The notes below the pieces were generated by a model. It searched no databases, was not told where the DNA came from, and worked only from the letters and a program-made list of their open reading frames with translations. A program made the position numbers and the translations under genes. Of a stretch of 64,000 nucleotides of DNA, positions 22,450-32,960 are shown one piece after another (positions within the stretch are counted from its first letter, which is position 1; every line of letters starts with the position of its first letter). The stretch comes from Ianthella basta (Eukaryota > Porifera > Demospongiae > Verongiida > Ianthellidae): positions 5,514,585-5,578,584 of the forward strand of contig OZ025880.1 in assembly GCA_964019415.1 (NCBI GenBank), in the 5' to 3' direction.

Positions 22450-24030
22450 GCAGGTGGATACGGGTAAGGAGCAGGTGAGTACAGGTAAAGGGCAAGTGGG
22501 CATGGGTAAGGAGCAGGTGGGTATGGGTAAGGAGCAGGTGGGCATGGGTAAGAAGCAAGTGGGTATGGGTAAGGAGCAGGTGGGTATGGGTAAGGAGCAG
22601 GTGGGTATGGGTAAGGAGCAGGTGGGTATGGGTAAGGAGCAGGTGAGTATGGGTAAGAAGCAAGTGGGTATGGGTAAGGAGCAGGTAGGCATGGGTAAGG
22701 AGCAGGTGGGTATGGGTAAGAAGCAGGTGGGTATGGGTAAGGAGCAGGTGGGTATGGGTAAGGAGCAGGTGGGTATGGGTAAGGAGCAGGTGGGTATGGG
22801 TAAGGAGCAGGTGGGTATGGGTAAGGAGCAGGTGGGTATGGGTAAGGAGCAGGTGGGTATGGGTAAGGAGCAGGTGGGTATGGGTAAGGAGCAGGTGGGT
22901 ATGGGTAAGGAGCAGGTGGGTATGGGTAAGGAGCAGGTGGGTATGGGTAAGGAGCAGGTGGGTATGGGTAAGGAGCAGGTGGGTATGGGTAAGGAGCAGG
23001 TGGGTATGGATAAGAAGCAGGTGGGTATGGGTAAGGAGCAGGTGGGTATGGGTAAGGAGCAGGTAGGTATGGGTAAGAAGCAAGTGGGTATGGGTAAGAA
23101 GCAGGTGGGTATGGGTAAGGAGCAGGTGGGTATGGGTAAGGAGCAGGTAGGTATGGGTAAGGAGCAGGTGGGTATGGGTAAGGAGCAGGTAGGTATGGGT
23201 AAGAAGCAGGAGGGTATGGGTAAGAAGCAGGTGGGTATGGGTAAGGAGCAGGTGGGTATGGGTAAGGAGCAGGTAGGTATGGGTAAGAAGCAAGTGGGTA
23301 TGGGTAAGAAGCAAGTGGGTATGGGTAAGGAGCAGGTAGGTATGGGTAAGGAGCAGGTGGGTATGGAGCAGGTGGGTATGGGTAAGAAGCAAGTGGGTAT
23401 GGGTAAGGAGCAGGTAGGTATGGGTAAGGACTAAGGAGCAGGTGGGTATGGGTAAGGAGCAGGTGTGTATGGGTAAGGAGCAGGTGGGTATGGATAAGGA
23501 GCAGGTGGGTATGGATAAGGACTAAGAAGCAGGTGGGTATGGGTAAGGAGCAGGTGGGTATGGGTAAGGAGCAAGTGGGTATGGGTAAGGACTAAGGAGC
23601 AGGTGGGTATGGGTAAGGAGCAGGTAGGTATGGGTAAGGAGCAGGTGGGTATGGAGCAGGTGGGTATGGGTAAGGAGCAGGTGGGTATGGGTAAGGAGCA
23701 GGTGGGTATGGATAAGGACTAAGGAGCAGGTGGGTATGGGTAAGGAGCAGGTGGGTATGGATAAGGACTAAGAAGCAGGTGGGTATGGGTAAGGAGCAGG
23801 TGGGTATGGGTAAGGAGCAAGTGGGTATGGGTAAGGAGCAGGTGGGTATGGGTAAGGAGCAGGTGGGTATGGGTAAGGAGCAGGTGGGTATGGGTAAGGA
23901 GCAGGTGGGTATGGGTAAGGGGCAGGTGGGTATGGGTAAGGAGCAGGTGGGTATGGGTAAGGAGCAGGTGGGTAGTGGTGAGTGGTGTGAGCAGGTGGGT
24001 AGTGGTGAGGGGTGTGAGCAGGTGGGCATT
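22450..24030. repeat. 21-bp minisatellite (GTGGGTATGGGTAAGGAGCAG), about 75 units
   Basis: Units are near-identical and contain variants (AAGAAGCAA, ATGGATAAG, GACTAAGGAGCAG insertions) arranged in blocks. The G-rich strand is the plus strand. A 7-codon period keeps both strands open (MGKEQVG or a Leu-Leu-Thr-His-Thr-His type repeat), so the 326- and 331-codon ORFs are artefacts of the period. Confidence 0.97.
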
Positions 24031-24342
24031 ACATGTGGACACTCGAATGCACATTGAAGTGAATCGAATTCACATTCAATGCTCATTCGTGGACAAGTGT
24101 GGAAGGCCTCCAGGGTCAGCCTGCCCAGATAACTAACAGACACTTCCACCATGTTCCTAGAAAAGATATTTCTCCTTCCTTGCAATTGTGCTGTATAATT
24201 GCACTCTCATGTCCTTTCATCATCCAACACACACTAAAAGTAGTTTAGTAAGTGTATGTACACGGTGAATGAAGGACTTTGCCTGTATGCTAGTACGTAG
24301 CCTTCAGCTCATTTTCTGTCACTGCCATATTTTCGATTTTCA

Positions 24343-24671
24343 GGGGTGCAGCCAGGAATATTATTAGGTTTCCTGTTTATTAGGCCTAATTATTGTCAGC
24401 ATATGATGTCATAGTGCATCAACAAAATGGCCGCCGAGAGCAAAGTGAAATTTTGGTTGCTAGAATCATGGGAAAGGGATGAAAGAGGTGAATGGATACT
24501 ATCTTATGCAGTGCAACAGCAGCAGAAAAGGCCAACAGTAGCAATGCTAACTCATCCTCAATTGTGTTGCTATGAAGAATTTCTCTTCAATTCATATTGT
24601 CAATGTATAGCTAGCTGCTTGAAAGGGGGTTTCCTGAAACCCCTGGAAACCCACCTCCCTACGCCCCTGGA
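24343..24671. mobile_element. hAT-like MITE candidate
   Basis: It begins with CAGGGGTGCAGCCAGG and ends with CCTCCCTACGCCCCTG, imperfect inverted repeats of the hAT CAGGGGCG type. No clear 8-bp target duplication was seen. The 95-codon ORF inside is not supported as a gene. Confidence 0.45.
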
Positions 24672-25071
24672 GTTTAGACTCCAGACCTACGTGCGTACCA
24701 TAAAGCTGGACTAGTCATGTATTGATCATTTAGCCAACTGACACATACGCTGTTGCAGCTTACATCTGAGTGATCACATGATTCACTTGTAAACAATATT
24801 GTAAGTTTTGGGTCACACCATCTAGCTGGCCATTAGCTTTACGCAAGTAGCTTGTTCAGGTTATCAGAGCTTGTATCTCTTTTGTGCTCCAGCCTGCTGA
24901 TGTGGCAGTACCATATGCAGGTACAATGTTGTCAAGCGAACTTTGAGAAACAATTATTACGGATGGGATTAACACAGATGTAATTTAAACTTTCCAATAC
25001 ACATCAATACAATGTGCATTGAATGCATTTTAGTCTCAATCTCATAAAAATTACACATGACCAACACATAC
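24672..25071. other. Nothing recognised
   Basis: AT-rich sequence without ORF, repeat or RNA signature that I can support. Confidence 0.4.
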
Positions 25072-25406
25072 CTCCATGTCCACCTGAGTTCTTTGAACTT
25101 CTGAATAGTTTGTGTTTTCCTGAGTTGTCATTCGAAGCTCTGTCAATCGCAGGTACTTCTAGTGGGCTACCATGGAAAGTGACATGACAGTCACCAGAGT
25201 CTTGATCCAAAACCACTATACGCTTATCTGCTATTGTGTTGTATGATTCTCGATGGTAACATTCTGATATCTTTCTCTTCAAAACTGAATTCGGAAAGAC
25301 AACTCGTCTAACTTCATTATCACACTTTCCTTTAAAATCCATTTGGGGTGAATGGTAAGGTCTAGCCCTGTCTGCCCTTCCTTGTCTTGGAGCTGGCATT
25401 TCTCTC
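25072..25406 (-). CDS. Exon of unidentified gene, paralogous to exons at 39.0 kb and 32.85 kb
   Basis: A 335-bp open exon lies between CCTGCACAG and GTATGT borders. It starts REMPAPRQ and contains DQDSGDCHVTFHGSPLEVPA. The start is almost the same as that of the exon at 39010-38944 (REMSAPRQ), with the preceding 60 bp of intron also conserved. The middle resembles the exon around 32860 (DRDSDGNFQQVLHLSPRRPA). I do not recognise the family. The repeated exons indicate local duplication of one gene. Confidence 0.5.
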
Positions 25407-26510
25407 CTGTGCAGGAATAGGAGTTACCAGCATCATCCACACACCATGCACGTATGTAAAACACAGTAGTGCAATTTTCCAGAGACTACAGATCATTAAG
25501 TATTAGCTACTGCCATGCTGCATCTGTAAGCTCTGAGTGCTCTAGTACTCTAGTCTGACATAGCATACGGTGCTACAAGACAAAATGAGTAACATAGAAC
25601 AAAAATACTTATCTGTGTCTCATACCCAGATGAATTAAGCTGGATCTCTGAAAAGCGTTGATATAGAACTTTACCCTTTCCCAGTCACAGTACAGTAAAC
25701 AGGCCTGACTTTCACTCACGCTTCAAGACATACGAGCTATGAAATTGCAGCCATGCAGAAAAATGACAAATGGGGTAACTTGGAACAGTTTGTGGACAGG
25801 ACATGCTACAATGCTGCAATGTTGAACAAGGAATGCTCAGTTGTAGGCTGACCATCGGCCACCACAGGATGTTTGCCACATTTGAAGACACGAGTTGAGG
25901 ACTCTGCTGAAGCCAGAAGCCCAGGCAGTGCATGTCAGGAGGGGCGCTAACTTGCCTTCAAAATGACAAAGCAAAGTGCTTTTAGTAGTGCCCTTTCCGC
26001 TGTTACAAGGTTCGCTCCAAGTCACCCTGACTTGCCAACAGTTTGTACCTAGTCCATCAAGCACGGCATGCTACTAGTAAGAGGAGCCAGACAGAGAGAT
26101 AGGGCGAAGGATAAGACAAGCGTTAATATATTGCCACTAGCCTAAACGCCATCCAGCCCCTCCTGTACTAACAGAGCCTATAGCTACACAACGACCCAAC
26201 CCTATAGGAGAATCATGGTACCAGCACGTGCATCTGGAACCATGCTTGGTGTTAAGGGTGTGAGCCCCTGCCAGGCCTTTGCCATCTGGCCTCATGATCT
26301 TTGGCCTCTGACCTTTGTACTGGACCCGAGGTAATGGTTAATGTAATTCCACGGTCACACCAAGTGGGCCATTTTACCCCTCGTACATCTGAGTCCTGTT
26401 AGTACTGCTTAGTGTGTATAACCTATTTAATTATTGTATTAAAAGAACTCAACCTCCAAAATGAGCTTACTGCTGGTAAAAAAGAGGGGTCTTATAAGCC
26501 CACGTTCACG

Positions 26511-27412
26511 TCACGGGACCAGCTTTCCCGCTACCTCCGCCAGCTCTGATGAGGAGGGTCTGATATATCTTTGGTAGGCCATACTCTGCCACCTGCCCGG
26601 GACCTTAATTGTGGTCTCGGGCACTCCTGCTTGGGTAGCTGACGTTGCTGCGCCGATGCGAAAACTGTGCCCATTGAAATCCGATCCTTGAAGAGCTGTC
26701 TTGGTCAGGGCTTGCTGAACGCAACTTACAAACTTGTGACGGCGCAGCGGTGACTTATCTTGATTAATGAAGAGCGGTCCTGGGCCCCCTCCCCGCCTAT
26801 TCAGATAATCTAACAGGGCGGCCACCGGGCAAATTCCAGCTCCTGTGCTTCCCAAGATTACAATAGAGCCGGTGCGGAACTGGTCAGTCTTTGATGCTTT
26901 TATCTGCAAGTGGATCCTCCACTGTGCCTTGTCCTCTACAATGGTGACATCGCTAAGCGCCAGGTGGGTCTGAGGGTCAAACTGCCCATTGTCCTGGCAG
27001 AGGAATTCACCGCATCGCAAAAACCCAAAGAAGTCCGTGCAGCAGGTGCCCAGGTAAGGACATTATTATATTCCATGGGCTTTTCAGCAAGAGCCGCCTT
27101 AATCCTCGCCAGTATACCTGCAGTGATTGAGAGCCGAACCAGGGCGGGCTGTTTCTGTGCATTTGCCCTCCTAATCCCCCGCATGATGAGCTTGATATAA
27201 GGGGACTGCAAGGAGGGGGACATATCAGAAGGGTTCGCGAGTAGTTCAAAATATCTTAAAGCTGCCAGGTATGACTCAATGGTGGAGACGGCCAGCCCCT
27301 GCTGACCCAGGTAGGCCACGAAGAGCGCTACCTTTTCATGGGAGATGGGGTGGAGAGGGAGGGAGAATGCAGCGGCAAAGGCTTGGTACATTTGCCAGCC
27401 TGTGGCGTACAC
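26511..27412 (-). pseudogene. Tyrosine recombinase of the DIRS/Ngaro-like element
   Basis: The N-terminal, SAM-like half (27412 to about 27030) and the catalytic half (27020-26511) are in different frames, so at least one frameshift lies near 27030. Catalytic motifs are visible: RCGEFL (first Arg), GHSFRIGAA (His-x-x-Arg), GRW and YQRYIR (nucleophilic Tyr). The family resembles the recombinases widespread in invertebrate DIRS-like elements. Confidence 0.8.
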
Positions 27413-27463
27413 CTTCCTGGTTGCTAGTGCGATCCCCCCCCCCCTCCAAAAAGTGGCAAAGAG

Positions 27464-28981
27464 TTACCTCCAGGCTGCTGAGGTTACTGGATGGACCTGA
27501 GAATAAAGCAGAGAGATTAGGGTTGGGGGCAATGGTGACGAGGAAGGGAAAGCCTCTGGGTGAGAGCTCAGAAACACCAGGGTCTGGTTGCATGAGAGCA
27601 GATCCGCTCTCACATTAGCTGTGCCTTGGATGTGCACTGCCCTCAGACGGAAGTCGTAAAGGGCTTGAAATAGGGCCAAGCAATGCAACAAATGTGTAGC
27701 CAGTGGGTCGCGGGCGTGCAACAAGTTGACCTGTGACACCACTGAGGCATTATCTGAGTGGCACAGAACCAGCTTGCCCGCCCAGCGCCCACCCCAAACG
27801 CCTGCTGCTGCCACGATGGGGGGTGCTGCTTAGTAAGGGGAACTGGAACCAAAGGGGCGGGGCCCATGCCCCACACCCCCAGGAGCCCGAGGCATCACAG
27901 AAGGGCTGGTGATCAGGCTGCCGGAGAACAATGAACTGCTGGAACGATATGCCTGTCCATTTGTCGAGGAGCAACGCCCACCAGGCCAGTTCTGCACTGG
28001 CCTCCTGGTTGATACGCCTGAGCTGGCCCGGCCTCAGGGTCACCTTTAGGAAGAACAAGTGGTTTAGGAAAGCCCTGTCTATCGGGCAAACTGTAGCAGC
28101 GTGTACCAGATGACCCGGTAGGAAATTGAAAGCGTGCACGTCCCTGATCACCTTTGCCCTGCGGACAGACTCCACCATTGTCCGCAACCTCTCCAGCTTT
28201 TCTGCTGGTAGAGACGTACACATGGCCACCGAGTCCAATTGGATGCCCAGGAAAGTGAGTGAGAGGGCTGGACCTTCCGTCTTCTCTGGTGCGACTGGGA
28301 CTCCCAGCTCTTGGCAGACCTGGAGGGTTACAGATAGGTACTGCTGGCATTCACCAGAGCCTGGGGCACCCAGCAAGAGGAAGTCATCCAAATAGTGGAT
28401 CATTGCTCTGACTCCCTTCTGACGGTGGACCCATTCCAATGCCTCTACTAATGCGCTGAAAATTGCCAGGGCTGAAGCTAAGCCGAAGGGCAGCTGACAA
28501 TCGATCCAGACCTGCCCCCGCCAGTAGACTCCCAGAGATCTGCGGTCGTCTGGATGAATGGGCACGATCCTGTAAGCCTCTTTGATGTCCAGCTTAGCCA
28601 TCAGGCATCCAGGACCCAAGAAGTGCATGAGGTGGGCCGCATCCTCCACTGAGGAGTAAGCCATGTGGGTGGCCTCCCTCTCAGGTGGTCGTTCACACCC
28701 GAGCCATCTGGGCGATAGAGGTCCACTATGACGCGCCACTTCCCTGGAATCTTCTTTGGTACTGTGGCCATACTGTTTGTGATGACCTTGGTACATTGCT
28801 GGGGTTCGAAGAGATCAACCATGTACCCTTTCTCTGCCTGGGCTCGGATGAACTCGTCAATAACCCGAGCATTATCCTGGGCTGATGGAGAGTTCTTGCA
28901 TACTGGCCTAGATGGAGGAGTTCCCTTGAGGCCAATTCTGAAGCCGTGCTTGATGCCCTCCGTGACCATTTGCATGGGCAT
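27464..28981 (-). pseudogene. Reverse transcriptase-RNase H of the DIRS/Ngaro-like element
   Basis: Three overlapping frames (28981-28601, 28796-27750, 27814-27464) together cover the domain. Motifs are PKKIPGKWRVIVDL, MAKLDIKEAYR, QLPFGLASA and the catalytic YLDD at 28383-28394. The RNase H part has CDASGSWGCGAW, then after a frameshift HSDNASVVSQVN and HIQGTANVRADLLS. Two frameshifts (about 28690 and 27810) break it. Confidence 0.82.
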
Positions 28982-29435
28982 ACTCCCAACTTGGGTGGGT
29001 GGCTAGGGCCTGTTCCCACGCTGCCGCCACAAAGGGCGTGGAGGCCGGCATCGCTAAAAGGGCAGGTGGAACACCCTCCTTAGCCGCTGTTGAAATGGTA
29101 GCGCTTGCAGCTTGATGAACTGCTGCGCCAGGATTGAGGCCATCATGACGTAGAGATTAGCATGCCAGCTGCGCCTGCAGGTAGAGAATGAATGCCTTGT
29201 GTGGGACTCTGCATGGAGCTGCTGGGTGCGACCGCTATGATCTATGTATTCCAATACTGGGGTTATTCCCCCCCCCCCCCCCCTCTAGGTGGGACCCCAA
29301 GCCCCCCTACGCAAGCAATCAATACTGCAATTGTCATTCACAGCAGGCAATTAAAAGCAAAATACATTGTTTGGAGAAGGTTACTAAAAAGGCACCCAGA
29401 TGCTAGATAACTCTAAACCCTTACCGCTTGCAGTC

Positions 29436-30235
29436 CTAGCAAGAATCAAATGGTGGCTTTGGTGGTGGAGCTTCCGCACTGGCTTGCCTATCAAGGCCTG
29501 ATGGTCGACGTAGGGCCGGCCCACTCACTACTTGGCATGACTGCTTGACGCCCGCCCCCCTGACTGCTGGGATCCTTCCGTTGGCTGGTAGCGATAGCAC
29601 CGGTGGGTTATGTGGGCCCCCTGACACAGGAAACACGTGTCTAAACTTGCAAGAAGGGAAGTTGCATCTACCCTGATTCCACTTGATGCAGATCTCGTCC
29701 GGGTTCACCCTAGCTCGCTGAGGCAGAGGACTCCCACTCCGACTGGGTCCTCTTGACGCCGGGAGAGTGCTCCCTTAGGGGGCTGCCACTGACATAAACC
29801 ATATGTCCTGTTCACGCTTATGCCAGTCTAGCCCAGGGTTGACGGCTGCCGCCTGGCGGAACACTTTGTCGTATATGAGCCACGCTTGTCCTCCCACGTC
29901 CCTAGCCAGATTCAGCACGATAGATTGGAATGCCAACAATGCAAAAGCCCATGATGGGTAAAAGTACGATGTGACGGCCATAAAAGTCGAGAAGGCTACC
30001 GACCAATCCAGAGTTGGGCTGATTGTGAACTTCTTCTTCTTGGCCTCGTCCTTGGCCTTGGTTTCTTTAGCCTCATCAAATTGCATCTCATGGAGAGCCT
30101 CCAGCAGCAGATCTGCCAAGTCCACGTTTTTCTGGTCTTGATGGCCTGTACCATGTACCCTGGAATCGGGGGAAGTCCTGAGGTTGGCAAGACAAGGGAC
30201 TCTGCCACCTTGCTTGCGGCCTTGGCTGGGAACAC
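29436..30235 (-). pseudogene. Gag-like region with CCCH zinc finger
   Basis: 29708-29436 encodes CIKWNQGRCNFPSCKFRH, a CCCH-type finger typical of the Gag end of Ngaro-like elements. 30125-29775 encodes a segment with LDWSVAFSTFMAV, GGQAWLIYDKVFRQAA and LDWHKREQDIW, a pattern found in capsid-like proteins of the same elements. The frames do not join. Confidence 0.65.
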
Positions 30236-30670
30236 CGGAGGCGTGGAGCTCGGGGGACCTGCGTGTCGACCTGCCCCTGTGCTACCGGGACCTCTGCTGA
30301 GGGGAGGGCTGTAGGCCCCTCTTGCTCCGAACGCGTGCTGCGGGACCCCCCCCCCCCCCCCCCACCCCCCTCACCCAATTCCTGGGCGAGGTGAGCCCAC
30401 TCTGGTACCTCTGGCTGGGCCCCCGAGAGAGTACCTGCATGTATATGGCCATATAGACGTGAGGGGGGTACTGTGCCGTTTGCAACGTAACCTGCATGTG
30501 TTCCTACATGCTTGCACTAGGCTGGCTGGGCTACCTTGGTGTGATGAGCCAGCACCATTGGCCCTACCAGGTTTGGAGGGACTGTTCCTGCCTGCCCTGC
30601 CTGTGAGTGAGGCCACCCCGCCAAGGTGCCTGCTGACGCCTGCCCCGCTGGGGCTGCATGCATTCTTGTG

Positions 30671-30781
30671 ACTAACCCGGCTTGGGGAGCAAGCTCAGAC
30701 TAACCCTGCTCGGGGTGCTGGCTCAGTCTGGCCCCGCTTGGGGTACCGACTCAGGCTGGCCCACACTTGGGGCACAGGCTT
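30671..30781. repeat. 28-bp repeat, four units, in the 5' region of the DIRS-like element
   Basis: Units of the form ACTAACCCGGCTTGGGG...GCTCAG follow one another with divergence. They may be promoter or terminal-repeat material of the element. Confidence 0.6.
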
Positions 30782-31258
30782 GCAGACCCGTTACTAAACG
30801 GCGCTCAGTGGCCGCAAAGAAACTTACCAGCCTCAGAGTCCACGGAAGGCTGTTCAGCCATCCTAGCCGAGACGATCCCAGTTGCAACCAATGTAGACAA
30901 GAAACAGCACCGCAGGCCACCGACAAGAGCACACCAGCCACAGAACCGGACAACCAGAAAAAAACTTTGAGCCATCGAAGTAGCACGCAGCAAGTGCCGC
31001 GCATGCGCCGAACCCTGCAACGTGTAGTGACGTCCCGCCCCCACGTGACTCGCTCCCATTCGACTGCCAAATATGGCCAAGCTCCCGAGTTTCACCATTA
31101 ACTACGTTCAACCAAGGTTAACTCCATTTTAAATTTAGGCTTTCGTTCTTCTACAAGCAGCCTGCAAATTACTAATATAAATGTGCATAGCATAACACCT
31201 AATGTATGAGGCATTTATATTGATGCATAGGGGTACTTAGTATATTAATGTAACTGGG

Positions 31259-31910
31259 CTCGCTATGACATGAAACTTGGTGGACACGTCAGGTGGCCCA
31301 TCTATCTATGTTATTAGCGGGATTACTTAATTAGTCAGAAAATGGCCGAGATAAGTGAGGTGTATTGTATATCCTACCAACCAGGCCTCGCTAAGTCATG
31401 ACACTTAGTGGACATAGTTGGGTGATCAATTTGCTCATGCAAGTAGCAGATTGCTTAATTAGTTGCAAATTGTGGAGACATTTTGAACAATCACATATTG
31501 GCACAAATTTGCAGGCATTTGTCCCCTATGCAGGAGAAGAGCATTAGACACACATATACACCTGGGTATCTGGTATATTTATGCAACTGGGCACGCTGCG
31601 GCATGAAACTTGGTGGCCACGTTCAAGTGGCTCATCTACCTATGTCATTAGCAGAATTACTTTTAGATACTTTTAGATATTATTAGATTCAAAATGGCCG
31701 CGAGAAGTGAGGTGTATTGTATATCCCACTAACCGGCCCCCGCTAAGTCATGACACTTAGTCGACATAGTCAGATGATCCATTTCCTCATGTCATTAACA
31801 GGATTAACAGGATTGATTAGTCGCAAAATGGTGGAGATGTTTGGAACAATCACATTTTGGCACCAATTTGCAGGCATTTGTCACCTATGTAGGAGCAGAG
31901 CATCACCCAC
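31259..31910. repeat. Nested tandem repeat: two 333-bp units, each of two related halves
   Basis: Starts CGCTATGACATGAAACTTGG (31261), GCTAAGTCATGACACTTAG (31389), GCGGCATGAAACTTGG (31599) and GCTAAGTCATGACACTTAG (31742) head similar segments that run into TTAATTAGT-G-AAAATGG. Every second half ends AATCACAT-TTGGCAC-AATTTGCAGGCATTTGTC. Non-coding. Confidence 0.75.
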
Positions 31911-32012
31911 ATGTACATCTGCTCAAAACTATCCAACCACAACATCCAGCTACTATATACCGTCACATAGATATATACAACCGCCAGGCAGGTGTGCCTA
32001 CCAAATATAGTA

Positions 32013-32553
32013 CAGTGTTACCTGGTTTGAGAGACCACTGTCAGTAGCGACCACCTGCTTTGAAATACCTTTTTTCAGGCACCGATGCTCACCAATAGAC
32101 ATTTACCTTTGAAGAGCGACCACCTGTAAAATGCAACCAGCGGTTGCAGTCAAACATAATACAAACTTACCTATCATGAGCGACTGCCCAGATGCGACAA
32201 GGCAAGTAATAGGGCATACTTCCACTTTTCAGAACAATATCAGCCCAGGTGCAGTTGTTCTGTATAAAAGGAACCAGACCCGCCCCACCTGTCCGCTGGT
32301 GGCCATTTTTTGATCATGACATCATACATACACAGACAACGCGACGGTGATGATAACAATGTATCTGGTACATCAGTTACGGAGTCCTTGACTTCTTTAA
32401 AGGCAATCCAACTCATTGCAGACCTCAAGAATTATGCTGTGACTGGAAGAAATATAGATGTTTCAATGTGTTGGCTGACCTGCGATCAGTGACATGTTTT
32501 GAGAGACCACTTTTTCTGAACCATGTAGTGGTCTCTCAAACCAGGTAACACTG
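32013..32553. mobile_element. TA-flanked MITE, 541 bp, 26-bp terminal inverted repeats
   Basis: CAGTGTTACCTGGTTTGAGAGACCAC and its reverse complement form the ends, with TA duplicated outside (32011-32012, 32554-32555). Consistent with a Tc1/mariner/pogo-type non-autonomous element. Confidence 0.88.
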
Positions 32554-32960
32554 TATTGTGTTCAGCTTTTCTAGCATGAGGACATCTGGTATTCCACATT
32601 GAGCTTTCAAGCGCAAGGTGTTGCGATTTGTTGCTCACCACTATAAAGAAAAGTAGCCCTATCCTGGCTAACTTGCCATACATGCTTTGAAACATGAGAG
32701 CGCCAGTCTAAGTCTCCGTCATTTTACTGCTCTCAACACAACTCTCATTACACGTTTACAAAAGTGCAGGCTCACTAACTTGGAGGGCACTGCATCTGCT
32801 GCTGGTCTTCTTGGAGATAGATGCAAAACTTGTTGAAAATTTCCATCAGAGTCCCGATCTATATGAATAGGAACACAACATCATAAACGAAGCAGCACAT
32901 GAATGAACTGCATGCATTTCCACAATCAAGAGTAAACCAAGCAGTGGAACTGCAACCCAC

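Larger units (their letters stand above)
26460..30990 (-). mobile_element. DIRS/Ngaro-like tyrosine-recombinase retrotransposon, degraded
   Basis: On the minus strand the order is Gag-like region (30235-29436), reverse transcriptase and RNase H (28981-27464), then tyrosine recombinase (27412-26511). This is the order of DIRS/Ngaro-type elements, which integrate by recombinase and not by integrase. Boundaries are approximate. I did not find the split direct repeats expected at the ends. Runs of C (29271-29282, 30350-30363) and several frameshifts show decay. Confidence 0.75.

Noticed and set aside
22397-23434. ORFs of 331 and 326 codons (Leu-Leu-Thr-His and MGKEQVG repeats)
   Set aside because: They exist only because the 21-bp repeat period is a multiple of three. 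They are open on both strands and have no start context or domain.
22450-24030. Interstitial telomere or CRISPR-like array
   Set aside because: The unit TGGGTATGGGTAAGGAGCAG is not a telomere repeat, and there are no unique spacers between units.
24427-24714. 95-codon ORF with ATG in AAAATGGCCGCC context
   Set aside because: Overlaps hAT-like terminal sequence. The C-terminal half is repeat, and no domain is present.
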